Positions 1 through 9,860 of a DNA stretch of 64,000 bases are shown here, in pieces (position 1 is the first letter of the stretch; each line of letters opens with the position of its first letter). The notes under the pieces were generated by a model. It did no database searches and was not told where the DNA came from. It saw only the letters and a program-made list of their open reading frames with translations. Position numbers and translations under genes: made by a program. The DNA is from Vanessa cardui (lineage: Eukaryota; Arthropoda; Insecta; Lepidoptera; Nymphalidae): contig NC_061153.1 of the NCBI RefSeq assembly GCF_905220365.1, forward strand, positions 8,824,001 through 8,888,000. The letters are read 5' to 3'.

Positions 1-1117
1 TGTGATTTCTCCCAAGCATCGTAAATATGTTTGAGAAGCGCGATCCCCGCATCAGTTGTTGAGCGACCTCTTCTAAAACCGAATTGCTCACCATGAAAAA
101 TAGCATTTGTACCGAAATGGACGAGAAGTTGATTTAAAATATTTTTTTCGAAAATTTTACTTAAGGATGGGAGTATTGAAATAGGCCTGTAATTACCGGG
201 ATCGCTTCTGTTTCCAGTCTTAAAAAGTGGTAAAACTTTACTACATTTTAACAAGTTAGGAAATGAACCCGTGTCCAAACTCTTGTTAAAAATTACTGCT
301 ATATACGGAGCAATATCGTATATGATGTTATTAATAAATTTTACCGAAATGCCCCATATGTCGTTAGTTTTTTTAATATTTACAGTTTTAAATACTTTTA
401 TGACATCTATTGCAGAAACCGTTTCAAATAAAAAATCAATAACGCATTTAGAAATACTATTATTTAATAACCTAGCCGCATTTATGATTTTAAATGAAAT
501 GTTATTTTATGGTGTACTTTATCAAAAAATGTTTCAAATAAATTAGCAACCTCTAATTCAGAACTCGTGCATCTACTACCTGTGTTCAATTCTATTGGTA
601 TAATTTCCTTTTTGAGTTTTCCACTAACACTACTAATAACATCCCATGTGGCTTTAATTCTTTTATCAGAATTCAGGATCTTTTTCTTTAAATATAAGGA
701 CTTAGCAGAAATGCATACTGTTTTAAAAATTTTGGAATATTTATTGACGTATTCTAAAAAGGCTACGCTTCGATTCCACCGCCTCATATCATATAAGTCG
801 TATAATTTATTTCTACTTTTATAAATACCAACAGTAGCCCAGTCACTAAACTTTAATTTTGTGTTACTATAACATGATTTCATTTTAAATATATTGTTAA
901 ATTATTTTAATATTACTTCAAAAAATGAATTATAAAGCTCATTTGGATCCTGTGTCGTAAGATCTAGATAAGACAATTTATGCGCCACAATATCTTTAAA
1001 ACAATGTAATTTGTTAGCCGTTATTGGCCTGTATGTTATGTTTTTTAAATGATTTATTTCTTTGTGTTTTAATGAAAACTTCTGACCACAATGGTCTGAA
1101 GTTAAATTATTTATCAA
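1..1117 (-). pseudogene. LINE A endonuclease tail, linker and RT N-terminus
   Basis: Two frame blocks are visible. Block 902-1117 begins with the endonuclease-terminal SDHCGQ motif. Block 482-883 carries the FSDWATVGIYKSR linker region typical of this LINE family. Below 482 the frame is broken, but homology to the RT fingers (the NYRPISILPSLSKIFEK-type motif, about 130-210) continues to position 1. The plus-strand relative at 43.2-44.0 kb stops almost at the same point, so some of the damage probably predates the divergence of the two copies. Confidence 0.8.
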
Positions 1118-1150
1118 TCATAAATAATTTAACTTCAGACCATTGTGGTC
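1084..1150. repeat. Perfect 31-bp inverted repeat with 5-nt spacer
   Basis: Arms 1084-1114 and 1120-1150 are exact reverse complements around the spacer caatc. The palindrome sits inside the LINE A endonuclease. The sequence coding for the SDHCG motif has been copied in inverted orientation in place of the expected upstream codons, which changes frame. Confidence 0.95.
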
Positions 1151-2060
1151 TTCATATATTTCACAGTCACAAAACACAATATCAATACACTTAGAAGTAT
1201 CGTCGGTTATTCGCGTCGGTTCATTAATTCTATGGGTTAAATTAAATGACATAAACAAGGCGACCAACCGAATACTTAACGTAGTTTCTTTAAGTAAGTC
1301 GACGTTAAAGTCCCCACATACAATTATATATTTATTAGTTTTACATAGCTTTTTAAGAATGTCCTCCATAGTGGTTTCAAACAAATAAAAATCTCCCGAT
1401 GGGGGCCGGTACACACAGACTATAATGTAATGTGGAAATTCCACGCAGGATAGTTCGATAGTACATTCGATAGAGAGGGCCACAATATCTTTTCGAGATT
1501 TACAAACGATATCATTCCGTACTAATATTAATGAGCCACCACGAATAGCACTCCCTCTTACGAATGCACTTGACAGTTTAAAGTTTGAGATATTTAAAAA
1601 GTAAAAAGTAAAGTAACAGCCTGTAAATTTCCCATTGCTGAGATAAGGCCTCCTCTTCCATTAAGGAGAGGGTTTGGAACGTATACCACCACGCTGTTCC
1701 AATGCGGGTTGGTGGAATGCACATGTGGCAGAATTTCGATGAAATTAGACACATGCAGGTTTCCTCACGATGTTTTCCTTCACCGCCGAGCACGAGATGA
1801 ATTATATACACAATTAAGCACATATATATAGTGGTGCTTGCCTGGGTTTGAACCCGCAATCATCGGTTAAGATGCACGCGTTCTAACCACTGGGCCATCT
1901 CAGCTCTTCTCTTCTCTTGAGATATTTAATATGTAAATTTTTTTTACCCAATGCTCTGTGAAACAAAATACATGAATTTTATAACACTCCGAAAATAACT
2001 CTATTTCATGATCTTTTCCAACTATGCCCTGTATATTTTGATGTATAATATTTAAGTAAG
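1118..2060 (-). pseudogene. LINE A apurinic-like endonuclease domain, split by a SINE
   Basis: This would be the DNase I/APE-like endonuclease that nicks target DNA for target-primed reverse transcription. The N-terminal part (about 2060-1929) matches the family B start, with an HQNIQG-like motif and TEHW. The remainder (1584-1118) shows an IRGG motif, VCVYRPPSG, and the GDFN motif with its conserved Asp and Asn. The SINE and its target duplication lie between the two parts. The frame ends at the palindrome at 1084-1150, so the last conserved motif (SDHCGQ) is displaced into the next frame block. Confidence 0.8.
1597..1916 (-). mobile_element. tRNA-derived SINE (Metulj-like), copy 1
   Basis: A non-autonomous retrotransposon of about 320 bp in reverse orientation. 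Its tRNA-like head lies near 1916. It carries an A-box-like TGGCCCAGTGG and a B-box-like GGGTTCAAACCC, the internal RNA polymerase III promoter. A conserved body follows, and the 3' end is a short repeat of the TACTTTACTTT kind. A perfect 12-bp target duplication, TTGAGATATTTA, flanks it at 1585-1596 and 1917-1928. The host sequence is the LINE A endonuclease. Its replication would need LINE proteins supplied in trans. Confidence 0.93.
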
Positions 2061-2097
2061 AGGGCGCAGATGTTGTCGTTTTATTTAGTTTAAACTA

Positions 2098-2120
2098 TTA
2101 TTTATTTATTTATTTATTTA
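2098..2120. repeat. (TTTA)n microsatellite, LINE tail
   Basis: Nearly six TTTA units. Read on the minus strand they are a (TAAA)n tail closing the LINE fragment at 2121-2640. Comparable tails occur at 60015 and 55060. Confidence 0.85.
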
Positions 2121-2361
2121 AGGTTCGTCAAGTTACAAATCATATGGGTTGATACGTTACAATATTAACAATTTGTAACTTTGTGAAGACAAACACCACA
2201 TGCATATACATTTAAGTGAGACAGAAGCTAAAGAGTAATAAAGTTATACAATAAAATATGATTCTAATATAAAAAAGAGAGAAAAACCGTAGTAAGGATA
2301 AATTACACATGAAACAGTATAAAAATAAAATACAGACAAATAAAATTTAAATACCCAGACA

Positions 2362-2640
2362 TTAAGGATAACTTAGTCGTTTCTTTTTGAGACTGTCAGG
2401 TGTACACGAAAAGATATCTATTTGTTCGGCATATTTATTTGATAAGCGACTCAAACGCGGAATAGGTGAGTTAGCACCGAGTACAGTTCGACGGATTGGT
2501 GGCACAAAAGGTGCAATAGAGTTACGCGGATATTTATAAGGCACTCTTAATCGTAGATGTGATAGGATCTTTGGGCAATTATAATGAGAGTTGAGTAATT
2601 TGTTGAGAAAGACTAAATCTATAATGTCCTCACGTTCTTT
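2362..2640 (-). pseudogene. LINE RT C-terminal fragment
   Basis: An open frame of about 92 codons with no start of its own. It enters from the truncation point at 2640 and ends at a stop at 2362. It contains the LINE C-terminal pattern of a DLVFLNKLL segment, CPKIL, and a final SPIPRLSRLSN...DIF segment. No catalytic RT residues remain. I read it as a relic. Confidence 0.65.
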
Positions 2641-2642
2641 TC

Positions 2643-3150
2643 AACCGACTTCAAAAAGGAGGAGGTTATCAATTCGTCTGTATTTTTTTTTGTTTTTTTT
2701 TTTATGTTTGTTACCTCATAACTTTTCACTGGGTGGACCGATTTTGATAATTTTTTTTTGTTTGAAAGGTAGTGCTTCCCGTGGGGTCCCATTTTTTTTA
2801 AATTTTTTTCCGATGATGGTATCCGTATGAAAACGACATAAGTCTTAAATTTGCATTATGTATATGCGCGACAAATAGGTGAATAACTGAAAATCACGTT
2901 AACCAATTTTGATAATTCTTTTTTTATTATAAAATATATACTTCAAGGGTAGTTTGGTGAAAGTTTGGTAAGGTTTTGAGCACAGCATCCATGGCAAAGT
3001 AACGGAACGGAAGGGAACGGAACAATTCTGAGGAGCACGTTAGCGATACTCGGTCGAATCTTTTATTTTTATGTTATTTGGATATTTGAGTCACCTTCCG
3101 TAATGCGGTAATGTTAATGTAATTATCATAGTCGAATATTATAATCAACT
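2643..3150. repeat. Lepidopteran dispersed repeat (accgacttc type)
   Basis: It begins at the motif aaccgacttcaaaaaggagg and includes T-rich tracts. The same family recurs at 4220-4330 and 14030-14800. It has no coding potential. I do not know its transposition class; a non-autonomous DNA transposon or Helitron-like element is possible. The 79-codon open frame inside is T-tract translation, not a gene. Confidence 0.55.
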
Positions 3151-3412
3151 AGCTACCCAGCCCGGCTTCGCACGGGTGCAATACTGATACTAAATATACT
3201 ACAGAATTTGTTTATTTACGACATCACATCGCAAACTTCTAAAATTATCAGTGTTTCTTTACTATATTGGTCATGTATTATATATACTAACTTTCCTCTG
3301 GAATCACACTATCTATTAAAAAAAACCGCATCAAAATCCGTTGCGTAGATTTAAAGATATAGGGACAGAGAAACCGACTTTGTTTTATACTATGTAGTGA
3401 TGGAACTCCTAA
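3151..3412. repeat. Short dispersed repeat (cccggcttcgcacggg type)
   Basis: An AT-rich segment that opens with a short hairpin, cccg-gcttcg-cacggg, and ends near tatgtagtgatgg. It resembles a repeat I have seen widely in lepidopteran sequence, but its class is not evident here. There is no open frame. Confidence 0.4.
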
Positions 3413-3446
3413 ACGGCTCACAGTTAGGGTGCGATATGGGGCAGAA

Positions 3447-4330
3447 TTTCTTACTATCTTTAATCAAATTTTGTGTATGTGATGTAATGTAATATGATGT
3501 ACGACATATATTAGCTCTTTTTCAAAGTTTTTTTGCTGAGGTCGATTACAGCTCTTTCGAGGGATCCTTGTAGTTTATGCCGCAATACGTATTAAAGTCG
3601 CATTTTCGAAAGTCTATTTTTTCTTTATTCGCAAGTTTCCCTTAAATTGTCCTCAAAGTAGTTTATGACTCATATAAAGGGAACGCTTAATCTATCCATA
3701 TTAAGAAAAATTAGTTAGTCAAATTCACAAGCTTCACTTAAAATCAAAAAATAAATAAAAATTTTAACAAAAAGAAAAACCGACTTCAAACAAAACACTA
3801 CTTTAGAACAAATGAATATGCACTAAAAAGTGTTAAAAATAATTGCGTATTCAATATATTTTTTAGAGTCCTCTTAAGAAAAATGAACTTTCTTACTGTC
3901 TTTAATCAAATTATGTGTATGTGATGTGATGTCATATGATGTACGACATTTGTATATCAGCTCTTTTTTAAAGTTTTTTTTTGCTAAGGTCGATTACAGC
4001 TTTTTCGAGTCATCCCTGTAGTTTATGCCGCATGACGTATTAAAGCGCATTTTCGAAAATCTATTTTTGCTTTATTCGCAAGTTTCCTTTGAAATTGTCC
4101 TCCAAGTAGTTTCTGACTCATATAAACGGAACACTTAATCTATCCATATTAAGAAAAAATAGTTAGTCAACATCAGCTTCACTCAAAATCAAAAAATAAA
4201 TAAAAATTTTAACAAAAAGAAAAACCGACTTCAAACGAAACACTATTTCAAAACGATGAATATGCGCTAAAAAGTAATAAAAATAATTGCGTATTCAACA
4301 TATTTTTTAGAGTCCTACTAAGTAAAATGA
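3447..4330. repeat. Diverged tandem duplication, period about 442 bp
   Basis: Two copies lie at about 3447-3888 and 3889-4330. They start with cttactatctttaatcaa and cttactgtctttaatcaa, and each ends with agagtcct(c/a)(t/c)taag. They differ by scattered substitutions and small indels, so the duplication is old. Both include the aaaaaccgacttcaaac module. No coding capacity was recognised. Confidence 0.85.
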
Positions 4331-4720
4331 AATTAAAAGTATTAGACTACTTAAACGTCGATTTACGATTATACAATGTAGTTATAATTATTGCTATATT
4401 TGGAGTCGGTGTCAGCCAAGAAAACCCTACAATATATCTATCAAAAAACAATACGAGAATACTTTCACAAATATGTTTTTTACAAATTACCTTTTATACA
4501 ATAATATACTGGATTACTGGATCAATCAAGGGGCTCGTATCGCTTCTTTCTTTTGATTGTTGGGGCAAGGGCTGTTTTTCCTCTTCATTGTTTAGTCGTG
4601 CGTTGCGTGCGTTTCATTTTCTAGTATTTTCTTCATTTAATAAATTTGTATATAATGGCGGCGATGCGGCGGTGCGGCATTGCACATGCTGGAGGGCAAG
4701 CGCACTGCGCTATCGGGGTC

Positions 4721-4877
4721 CGATGTCGGGGTCACCAATTATTGCTGGATTTGTGTAGAGGATAATGAAAGTCACTAACTGGTTCACGATTTATTAACGA
4801 GACGGTACAATTATACGGACTGCGACGCACTTGATAGACACTCTGTTTTACATATGCAATGCTTTGACTTTTATAGA
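4721..4877 (-). mobile_element. Truncated LTR fragment with primer-binding site
   Basis: On the minus strand this reads as an LTR 3' part, with TATA-like tctataaaag near 4870 and the AATAAA polyadenylation signal near 4790. It is followed directly by a TGGTGACCCCGACAT-type primer-binding site (4721-4737) that nearly matches the site of the Mag-like element at 5126. This suggests a second member of the same LTR-retrotransposon group, cut by the Mag-like 5' LTR at 4878. Bases 4331-4720 beyond it may be its leader; the 143-codon open frame there (plus strand) matches nothing I recognise. Confidence 0.55.
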
Positions 4878-5125
4878 TGTGTGCCGTCAGCACATCGCCT
4901 TTTTAGTTGTACTCCATATTTGGCATGACGAAATCATAACAATTTATTGTTAGATTATTATAATACATTAATCAGTCAGTCAGTACAGGGTACTCAAACA
5001 ATTGTGACATGTCGTAAATAAAAATATATTATTCCTTCGGTATTTGAGTATTGGCTAGCCTCATACCTGGATCCGTCTCTGAATATTATATGCCTCAGTA
5101 TCTCAAGATAGCCTACACGCCAAAG
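4878..5125 (+). repeat. Mag-like 5' LTR
   Basis: Nearly identical to 13123-13373. It begins with tg then tgtgccgtcag, and ends in cctacacgccaaag just before the primer-binding site. It lacks the cta triplet present near the start of the 3' LTR. Confidence 0.9.
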
Positions 5126-5143
5126 TGGTGACCCCGACGTGAT
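5126..5143 (+). promoter_or_regulatory. Primer-binding site, Mag-like element
   Basis: tggtgaccccgacgtgat directly follows the 5' LTR and starts with TGG, complementary to a tRNA CCA end. It would prime minus-strand DNA synthesis. I did not identify the tRNA. Confidence 0.7.
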
Positions 5144-5269
5144 CTGAGGCTCGACGCAAGAAAGGACGAAGTTACACTCTAAGCTCGAAGGCCGACTTTA
5201 TCCAGAGAACGACGTGATTTTTTTAAAGATTCCGGCTGCTTCTAAGTACTGACTCGCAAGAAAGCAACA

Positions 5270-6112
5270 ATGAGTATCCCCGACGCGCAGCAGAGCAAAT
5301 GTGCAACTCATTCAGCATCTCAGAACGACGCTGTGGAGCTTGCCTCAGTGACGGTCTCGTCAAGGATACCGGATTTCCAGCACGATCAGCCAAGGCTGTG
5401 GTTTGTGCAGTGTGACGCAATTTTAAGACCACAAAAACTGAGTGACGACACGAAGTTTAACCTCATCGTCACTAAATTAAGCAAAGATGTCATTCAGCAA
5501 GTTAGTGATATCCTTTTGAGTCCACCGGAGACAAATAAATTCGAAACTTTGAAAACACGATTGTTGGCAGTGTATGAGGAATCCGAAACCAGCAAATTTC
5601 AAAAATTAATTAGCGGTATGGATCTAGGTGATCAAAATCCTTCACAGCTTTTACGTCGTATGAGAGATCTAGCGCGTGGAAAAATACCGGACGATACGCT
5701 TCTCATCATGTGGCAAGGTCATCTTCCTGCTTCGGTTCGAGCTGTCTTAGCTGTAAGTGAAGTTAAAGACCTCGAAAAATTAGCTGCTATGGCCGACAAA
5801 GTGATGGAAACCTCTAGCCCTGCAAATATTTCCGCGATTCAAACACCTGGTTCGAGGGATGACTCATTTATTTTAGCTGAGATCGCTAAATTAAGCTTGC
5901 GCATACGTGAAATGGAGAGTAGGTCAAGACAGAGAAATTTAAGCAATAGTATGCAAAAACGACGCCGTTCAGTCTCGCGAGAGCGTAATACAATACGCCG
6001 TAAGCCCGAAAGTGCTGATTGGCTATGTTATTATCATCACAGGTTTCATAGTCGCGCAAAGAAATGTATAGAGCCATGTTCGTGGAAAAAAGACAAGAAT
6101 TCGGGAAACTAG
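5270..6112 (+). CDS. gag: Gag protein, Mag-like element
   Basis: Structural Gag of 280 residues, intact. The N-terminal half has the DUF-like capsid fold pattern of Mag Gag (a PRLWFxQCDAxL segment near residue 40, then an LxSGMDLGDQxPSQLLRRMRxLA segment near 110-130). The C-terminus is basic and ends with a zinc-knuckle-like LCYYHHRFH...KKCxxPC block near residues 253-275 that would bind RNA. The start at 5270 is the first Met after the leader. The stop at 6112 is about 45 bp before the SINE insertion. Confidence 0.9.
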   Translation: MSIPDAQQSKCATHSASQNDAVELASVTVSSRIPDFQHDQPRLWFVQCDAILRPQKLSDDTKFNLIVTKLSKDVIQQVSDILLSPPETNKFETLKTRLLAVYEESETSKFQKLISGMDLGDQNPSQLLRRMRDLARGKIPDDTLLIMWQGHLPASVRAVLAVSEVKDLEKLAAMADKVMETSSPANISAIQTPGSRDDSFILAEIAKLSLRIREMESRSRQRNLSNSMQKRRRSVSRERNTIRRKPESADWLCYYHHRFHSRAKKCIEPCSWKKDKNSGN

Positions 6113-6157
6113 AACTGGTGCGATCGCCGGCGGAGATATGCACCATCACTCCTTCTC

Positions 6158-6455
6158 GAGTCGAGATGGCCCAGTGGTTAGAACGCGTGCATCTTAACCG
6201 ATGATTTCGGGTTCTAACCCAGGCAAGCACCGCTGATGCATGTGCTTAATTTGTCTTTATAATTTATCTCGTGCTCAGCGGTGAAGGAAAACATCGTGAG
6301 GAAACCTGCATGTGTCTAATTTCATCGAAATTCTGCCACATGTACATTCCACCAACCCGCATTGGAACAGCGTGGTGGAATATGTTCCAAACCCTCTCCT
6401 TAATGGAAGAGGCCTTATCTCAGCAGTGGGAAATACAGGCTGTTACTTTTTTTTT
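6158..6455 (+). mobile_element. tRNA-derived SINE (Metulj-like), copy 2
   Basis: Forward orientation. The tRNA-like head gagatggcccagtgg lies near 6163, with B-box-like sequence about 55 bp further on. A (T)n-rich end follows gctgttac. A perfect 10-bp target duplication, ACTCCTTCTC, lies at 6148-6157 and 6456-6465. It is inserted just downstream of gag in the Mag-like element. The two open frames across it are translations of SINE sequence, not genes. Confidence 0.93.
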
Positions 6456-6465
6456 ACTCCTTCTC

Positions 6466-6539
6466 ACCGCCTTTGTGTTACTGATAGTAAGAGTGGACTT
6501 AGATTTTTAGTGGAAGTGTGATAGTTTCAGTGACATTAA
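6466..6539 (+). pseudogene. Mag-like protease remnant
   Basis: After the SINE, the frame reads an RLCVTD...LRFLVE segment that corresponds to the start of a retropepsin. The catalytic D(T/S)G is not intact (LVE in place of LVD, then stops), and the sequence is cut at 6540 by the nested element. On the other side (10424) the frame resumes only in the RT N-terminal spacer, so most of the protease is missing. Confidence 0.5.
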
Positions 6540-6661
6540 TGAGGGGACTTATGTTATTGAAACGAGTGTATTTGGAAGAAGATGATTTATTACCGATCAA
6601 TTAGTGCAACGATCTTAATATTTATACGCCATCTGACTTACATACTACTTAATACACTACA
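6540..6661 (-). repeat. Nested element 3' LTR
   Basis: 122 bp, identical to 10302-10423 except for one base (ttaccg versus ttactg). In element sense it starts TGTAGTG and ends CCCCTCA. Confidence 0.93.
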
Positions 6662-6675
6662 CCTCGGGGGGCGAA

Positions 6676-7637
6676 TTAAAAAAAAAAAAAGAAATGTTTT
6701 TCGTCAGTATTAGTAGGTATGGGATATTTTTGTAGGATTTCGATTTTTGCAGGGTCAGGTAAAACTCCATCTTTTGAAACTAAATGTCCTAAATAAAGAA
6801 TTTCTTTCTTCAAAAAATTACATTTCTTGGGATTTAATTTTAAATTAACTTTTCTTAGCCTTTCCATAACGTCAATCAAATTTTTATTATGTACGCTCAA
6901 ATTTCTTCCAAATACAACTAAATCATCTAAATAAACAAAACACTTATCAAATGTTAACTCTGACATTGCAACTGACATGGCTCTGCTAAAAGCGCTAGGA
7001 CTAGTCTTAAGACCCATTGGTAATCTTTTCATTTGGTATTGACCAGTGTTTGTCGTAAAAGCCGTGTATTCCCTACTTCGTTTATCTAACTCTACCTGAT
7101 AGTAACTTTGATTAAGATCTAAGTGTGAGAAATAGATAGAACCACAGAGAGAGTCTAAAATTTCATTTATATTTGGCAAAGGGAACTTATCGTCCACAAT
7201 GCAGTCATTAAGTTTCCGATAGTCGATAACAAGTCTCCACTTCTTATCACTATCACTTTTTTTCGGTACTAACAAAATTGGACTTGACCACTCGCTCTTA
7301 GCTTCTTCTATAATGTCATTCTTAAGCATTTCTGTAATTTGATTATTAACTTCATTTTTTAAAGAATGGGGTAATCTATACTGCTTAACATATACCGGAC
7401 TCGTATTTGGTTTCAAAGTTATTGATTGTTGATAAATATTGGTAGTATTGAATTTATCGCCTGGCAAAAAGAAAACATCTGAATACTTTGCACAAATATC
7501 CTGAATGGATTTACGCTCCTCTGTATTGAGGTGATTTAAATTTAAAATGTTTAATAAAGCTTTAGCCCTATTTAAGTCATTAGCAGTTGACCAAAAGTCG
7601 CATAACTCATAATCTTGAATCGAATATATTTCCCGTT
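6676..7637 (-). pseudogene. pol: Nested element RT, truncated after the palm and thumb
   Basis: Reverse transcriptase of the Ty3/gypsy type. Visible motifs in order are WSSPILLVPKK, WRLVIDYRKLN, the LDLNQSYYQ motif A, and the catalytic FVYLDDL box. A LYLGHLVS segment and the YPIPTNTD connection follow. The frame then meets a 14-base T run and stops, where the RNase H and integrase would begin. The frame is open upstream to about 7640, where the palindrome at 7638-7683 puts a stop between protease and RT that were probably one pol frame. Confidence 0.88.
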
Positions 7638-7683
7638 GAACATGATGTTACTTTGCCAATGTTGGCAAAGTAACATCATGTTC
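7638..7683. repeat. Perfect 22-bp inverted repeat with 2-nt spacer
   Basis: Arms 7638-7659 and 7662-7683 flank the dinucleotide tg. It lies at the protease/RT junction of the nested element. The inverted copy of the codons for the EHDVTLP stretch introduces an in-frame TAA that ends the protease frame. Confidence 0.95.
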
Positions 7684-8301
7684 ATTGGTATTTAAAATTT
7701 TAACAAGTAATCTCTTGTTTCGTATCCTACTGATACAACCTGCAAGGAAAACATTATCAGCTAATTGCTGACTGTGGATAACACAGTCATTTTCTGAATT
7801 ATTATCCAAAAGTAAGTAATGAAATGATTCACAACGCGCTGGTATAAGTAAATTTTCATTAGAATAATTCAACGAATCATAAAGTGGTAAGGAACATTCC
7901 ATTCCATAATTGTTTAAGGTAATGGAATTGTTTTCAAAGTTGATATTTGATACGTAGCGACACAGAAAATCTAAACCTAAAATACCGTCAGCCTTTAAAG
8001 GTAAGTTATTGAAAACATGTAGCCTTATATTAAAGTCAACATGAAACTGTTGATCACGATGAAATAAGATGACATCAGTGTAACCTATGGACTGAATTTT
8101 ACCTCCAATACCATTTATGATAGTTTCGTCTCTAATTACTTTACTGTTACTGGATAATGCCTGTTTCTTTATTACAGATAATGATGCTCCTGTGTCTACT
8201 AACCAAAAATATTTCCTATTGTTAATAAAAAATGATAAATATTTGGCTTTGCCATTTAATGCCAAAATGTTATGTTTCAACACGAAAAAACTGCATTTCA
8301 C
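7648..8301 (-). CDS. Aspartic protease (retropepsin) region, nested element
   Basis: An open frame of 217 residues. The catalytic motif WLVDTGASLSVI is near residues 33-44 and the second conserved ILGLDFL motif near 113-119, both typical of retroviral-type proteases that mature Gag-Pol. It overlaps the end of gag by 32 bp in another frame, so expression would need frameshifting; the offset corresponds to +1 (or -2). The C-terminus is ended by the palindrome rather than by a natural stop. Confidence 0.85.
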   Translation of the reverse strand: MKCSFFVLKHNILALNGKAKYLSFFINNRKYFWLVDTGASLSVIKKQALSSNSKVIRDETIINGIGGKIQSIGYTDVILFHRDQQFHVDFNIRLHVFNNLPLKADGILGLDFLCRYVSNINFENNSITLNNYGMECSLPLYDSLNYSNENLLIPARCESFHYLLLDNNSENDCVIHSQQLADNVFLAGCISRIRNKRLLVKILNTNEHDVTLPTLAK

Positions 8302-9504
8302 TATTATTATCTGCGTTTACGGATTGATTTTGTTCAAGTTTTTCTGAATAAAATACTCTGTTTCTATTGCCACTACCACGAGATATCGAACTCGATGGAT
8401 TCTCGTTCGAATCTCGTCCGCGATTCAATTTATGAAATTTAGGTCTACCATGACAATACGTTTGGCCGCGTGGATAATTATTAAAATTTCTTCGTTTATT
8501 AAAATAACTGGAATTATTTGGCTTACCTGCGTTATTTTGTGGGAAATATGATCTTTGGACGCGAATCTGTGGTCTAGTATGGGAATTAAAATGAGAATGT
8601 GACTTACCTCTTCCACGAGTGGAGAAATGCATGACATCCTCACCTCGCGACGAAGATGCAGCTGACAGCTCTTCATCTTTCGCAGCTTGAATCGCCTCGT
8701 TTAGGTGTTTGTAGTTGCGTGCTGCAATAATTGTACTTAGTCTCGAATTTCTTAGACCGTCAGAAAAATGTTGTATTGCGAATCGCTCATTAATAGGTTT
8801 TAAAATTTCGTCAGTATCGCCGTCTACCTGAGCTATCGTTAAATCTGCAAATAAGTTTTCTATCTCGGTTCCAAACTGTTCTATAGTGCGATATCCTTGA
8901 GATACAGTTTGTAGCCGTGCTTGTATTGCAGTAGGACTTTTCTTCACCAATAATTTGTTTTTTAAATCCTTAATTAAGCCTTTTGTAGAACTGTATTCGG
9001 GTAACATTCGTAATTTAGCATTCTGTGACAGCCTACTTTTTAAAACAAATGTAATTAGTAATTTTTGACCTGATGATGACAACATATCCGAATACATTTC
9101 TATAGAGTCAATGATACCTTTAATGCTGTTTTCGTTATTATTCATAACAGGAATTAAACTACATGCTGTTTTCAAATCGAACTCCATTTTTAGTTCAGGA
9201 TTCGAACACGTTTCGCTAGAATCACTGTCACTACTACTCATATGACATGCAGGCTTAGAACATAAATTGATAATTTGTGAGTAGTATGACTTTATTTCAT
9301 CGCTTATTGAAGCAATAAATGTAAGAGACTTAGGCTTTATTTCTTTAGAAGTAATACATTGGATTATATTCGAACTTTTCTCAAATATTTTCTCAGTTTC
9401 CGCTAACTTATTTTTTATAACATTACCTTGATATCTTAACTTTCCCTTAAATATTTTCTTATCAATTTAAGTTCATCTAAACATTTAACTAAATTATCAT
9501 CCAT
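8270..9504 (-). pseudogene. gag: Gag protein, nested element (one frameshift)
   Basis: The largest open part is 8270-9241 (323 residues). The reading continues upstream in frame to about 9455. A further ATG at 9502-9504 opens a frame that joins it after a single-nucleotide shift near 9450-9465, so the true N-terminus is probably at 9504. The middle contains the Ty3/gypsy Gag pattern (FVLKSRLSxxAK... QFGTEIENLF... FxxGLRN). The C-terminus is rich in Arg, Gly and Asn (RGRGK, RGQTY, SRGSGNR) and has no complete CCHC knuckle. It likely binds RNA through this basic tail. Confidence 0.8.
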
Positions 9505-9860
9505 TCCCTTATAACAACATATTAATAAAAGAAATACATACCAAGTATATTAATTCACTTACGAGTGGTTACCCATGGTAGGGGCTACGACCTGACACAT
9601 TGCAATATGAAACTCTTTGTTTACATTATACATACTTAATCGATTAAATAATATTAATAGGATACATTTATTTTACTAGATTCTACACTAATTCGTTAAC
9701 AAAAAAAAAACACCTTAAAGTTTATAAATAGTCATTTTAACAGTTTACTGTTTATTTCTGAAATTGTATTGGATCACTTTACAAAACACTCACGCACTTT
9801 TTATTAATGTTAAATATAAACACCTGGTTTTCACGCACTTTCTTCGTAATTCTAATGCCG

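Larger units (their letters stand above)
1..2096 (-). mobile_element. Jockey-superfamily LINE, family A copy 1
   Basis: A minus-strand non-LTR retrotransposon that runs off the left edge of the window. It reads endonuclease (about 2060 down to 1118), linker, then the N-terminal part of reverse transcriptase (RT) to position 1. Bases 1-883 are closely similar to the plus-strand copy at 43174-44005, so both belong to one family. A SINE at 1597-1916 splits the endonuclease, and a perfect palindrome at 1084-1150 breaks the frame. The catalytic RT palm lies beyond the window. The copy is defective. The clade assignment rests on motif style, including the CVYRPPSG and GDFN endonuclease motifs. Confidence 0.88.
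2098..2640 (-). mobile_element. 5'-truncated LINE 3' end
   Basis: A minus-strand LINE terminus: the C-terminal end of the RT polyprotein (stop at 2362), about 240 bp of 3' UTR, and a (TAAA)n tail. The coding end resembles the C-terminus of LINE D at 61025-61513 in style (DLxFLxKLL..., ...SPIxRxxRLxN...DIF). It is cut off at 2641 by the start of another dispersed repeat. Confidence 0.7.

Noticed and set aside
271..824. Plus-strand ORFs of 91 and 85 codons
   Set aside because: They are antisense to LINE A RT; the minus-strand frames match known LINE protein motifs.
1839..1912. tRNA gene (tRNA-like sequence with A and B boxes)
   Set aside because: It is the head of a SINE with a long body, target duplications and two further copies; the cloverleaf is degenerate.
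4327..4758. 143-codon plus-strand ORF as a host gene
   Set aside because: It crosses the end of a dispersed repeat and an LTR leader/primer-binding site on the other strand; no domain is visible.
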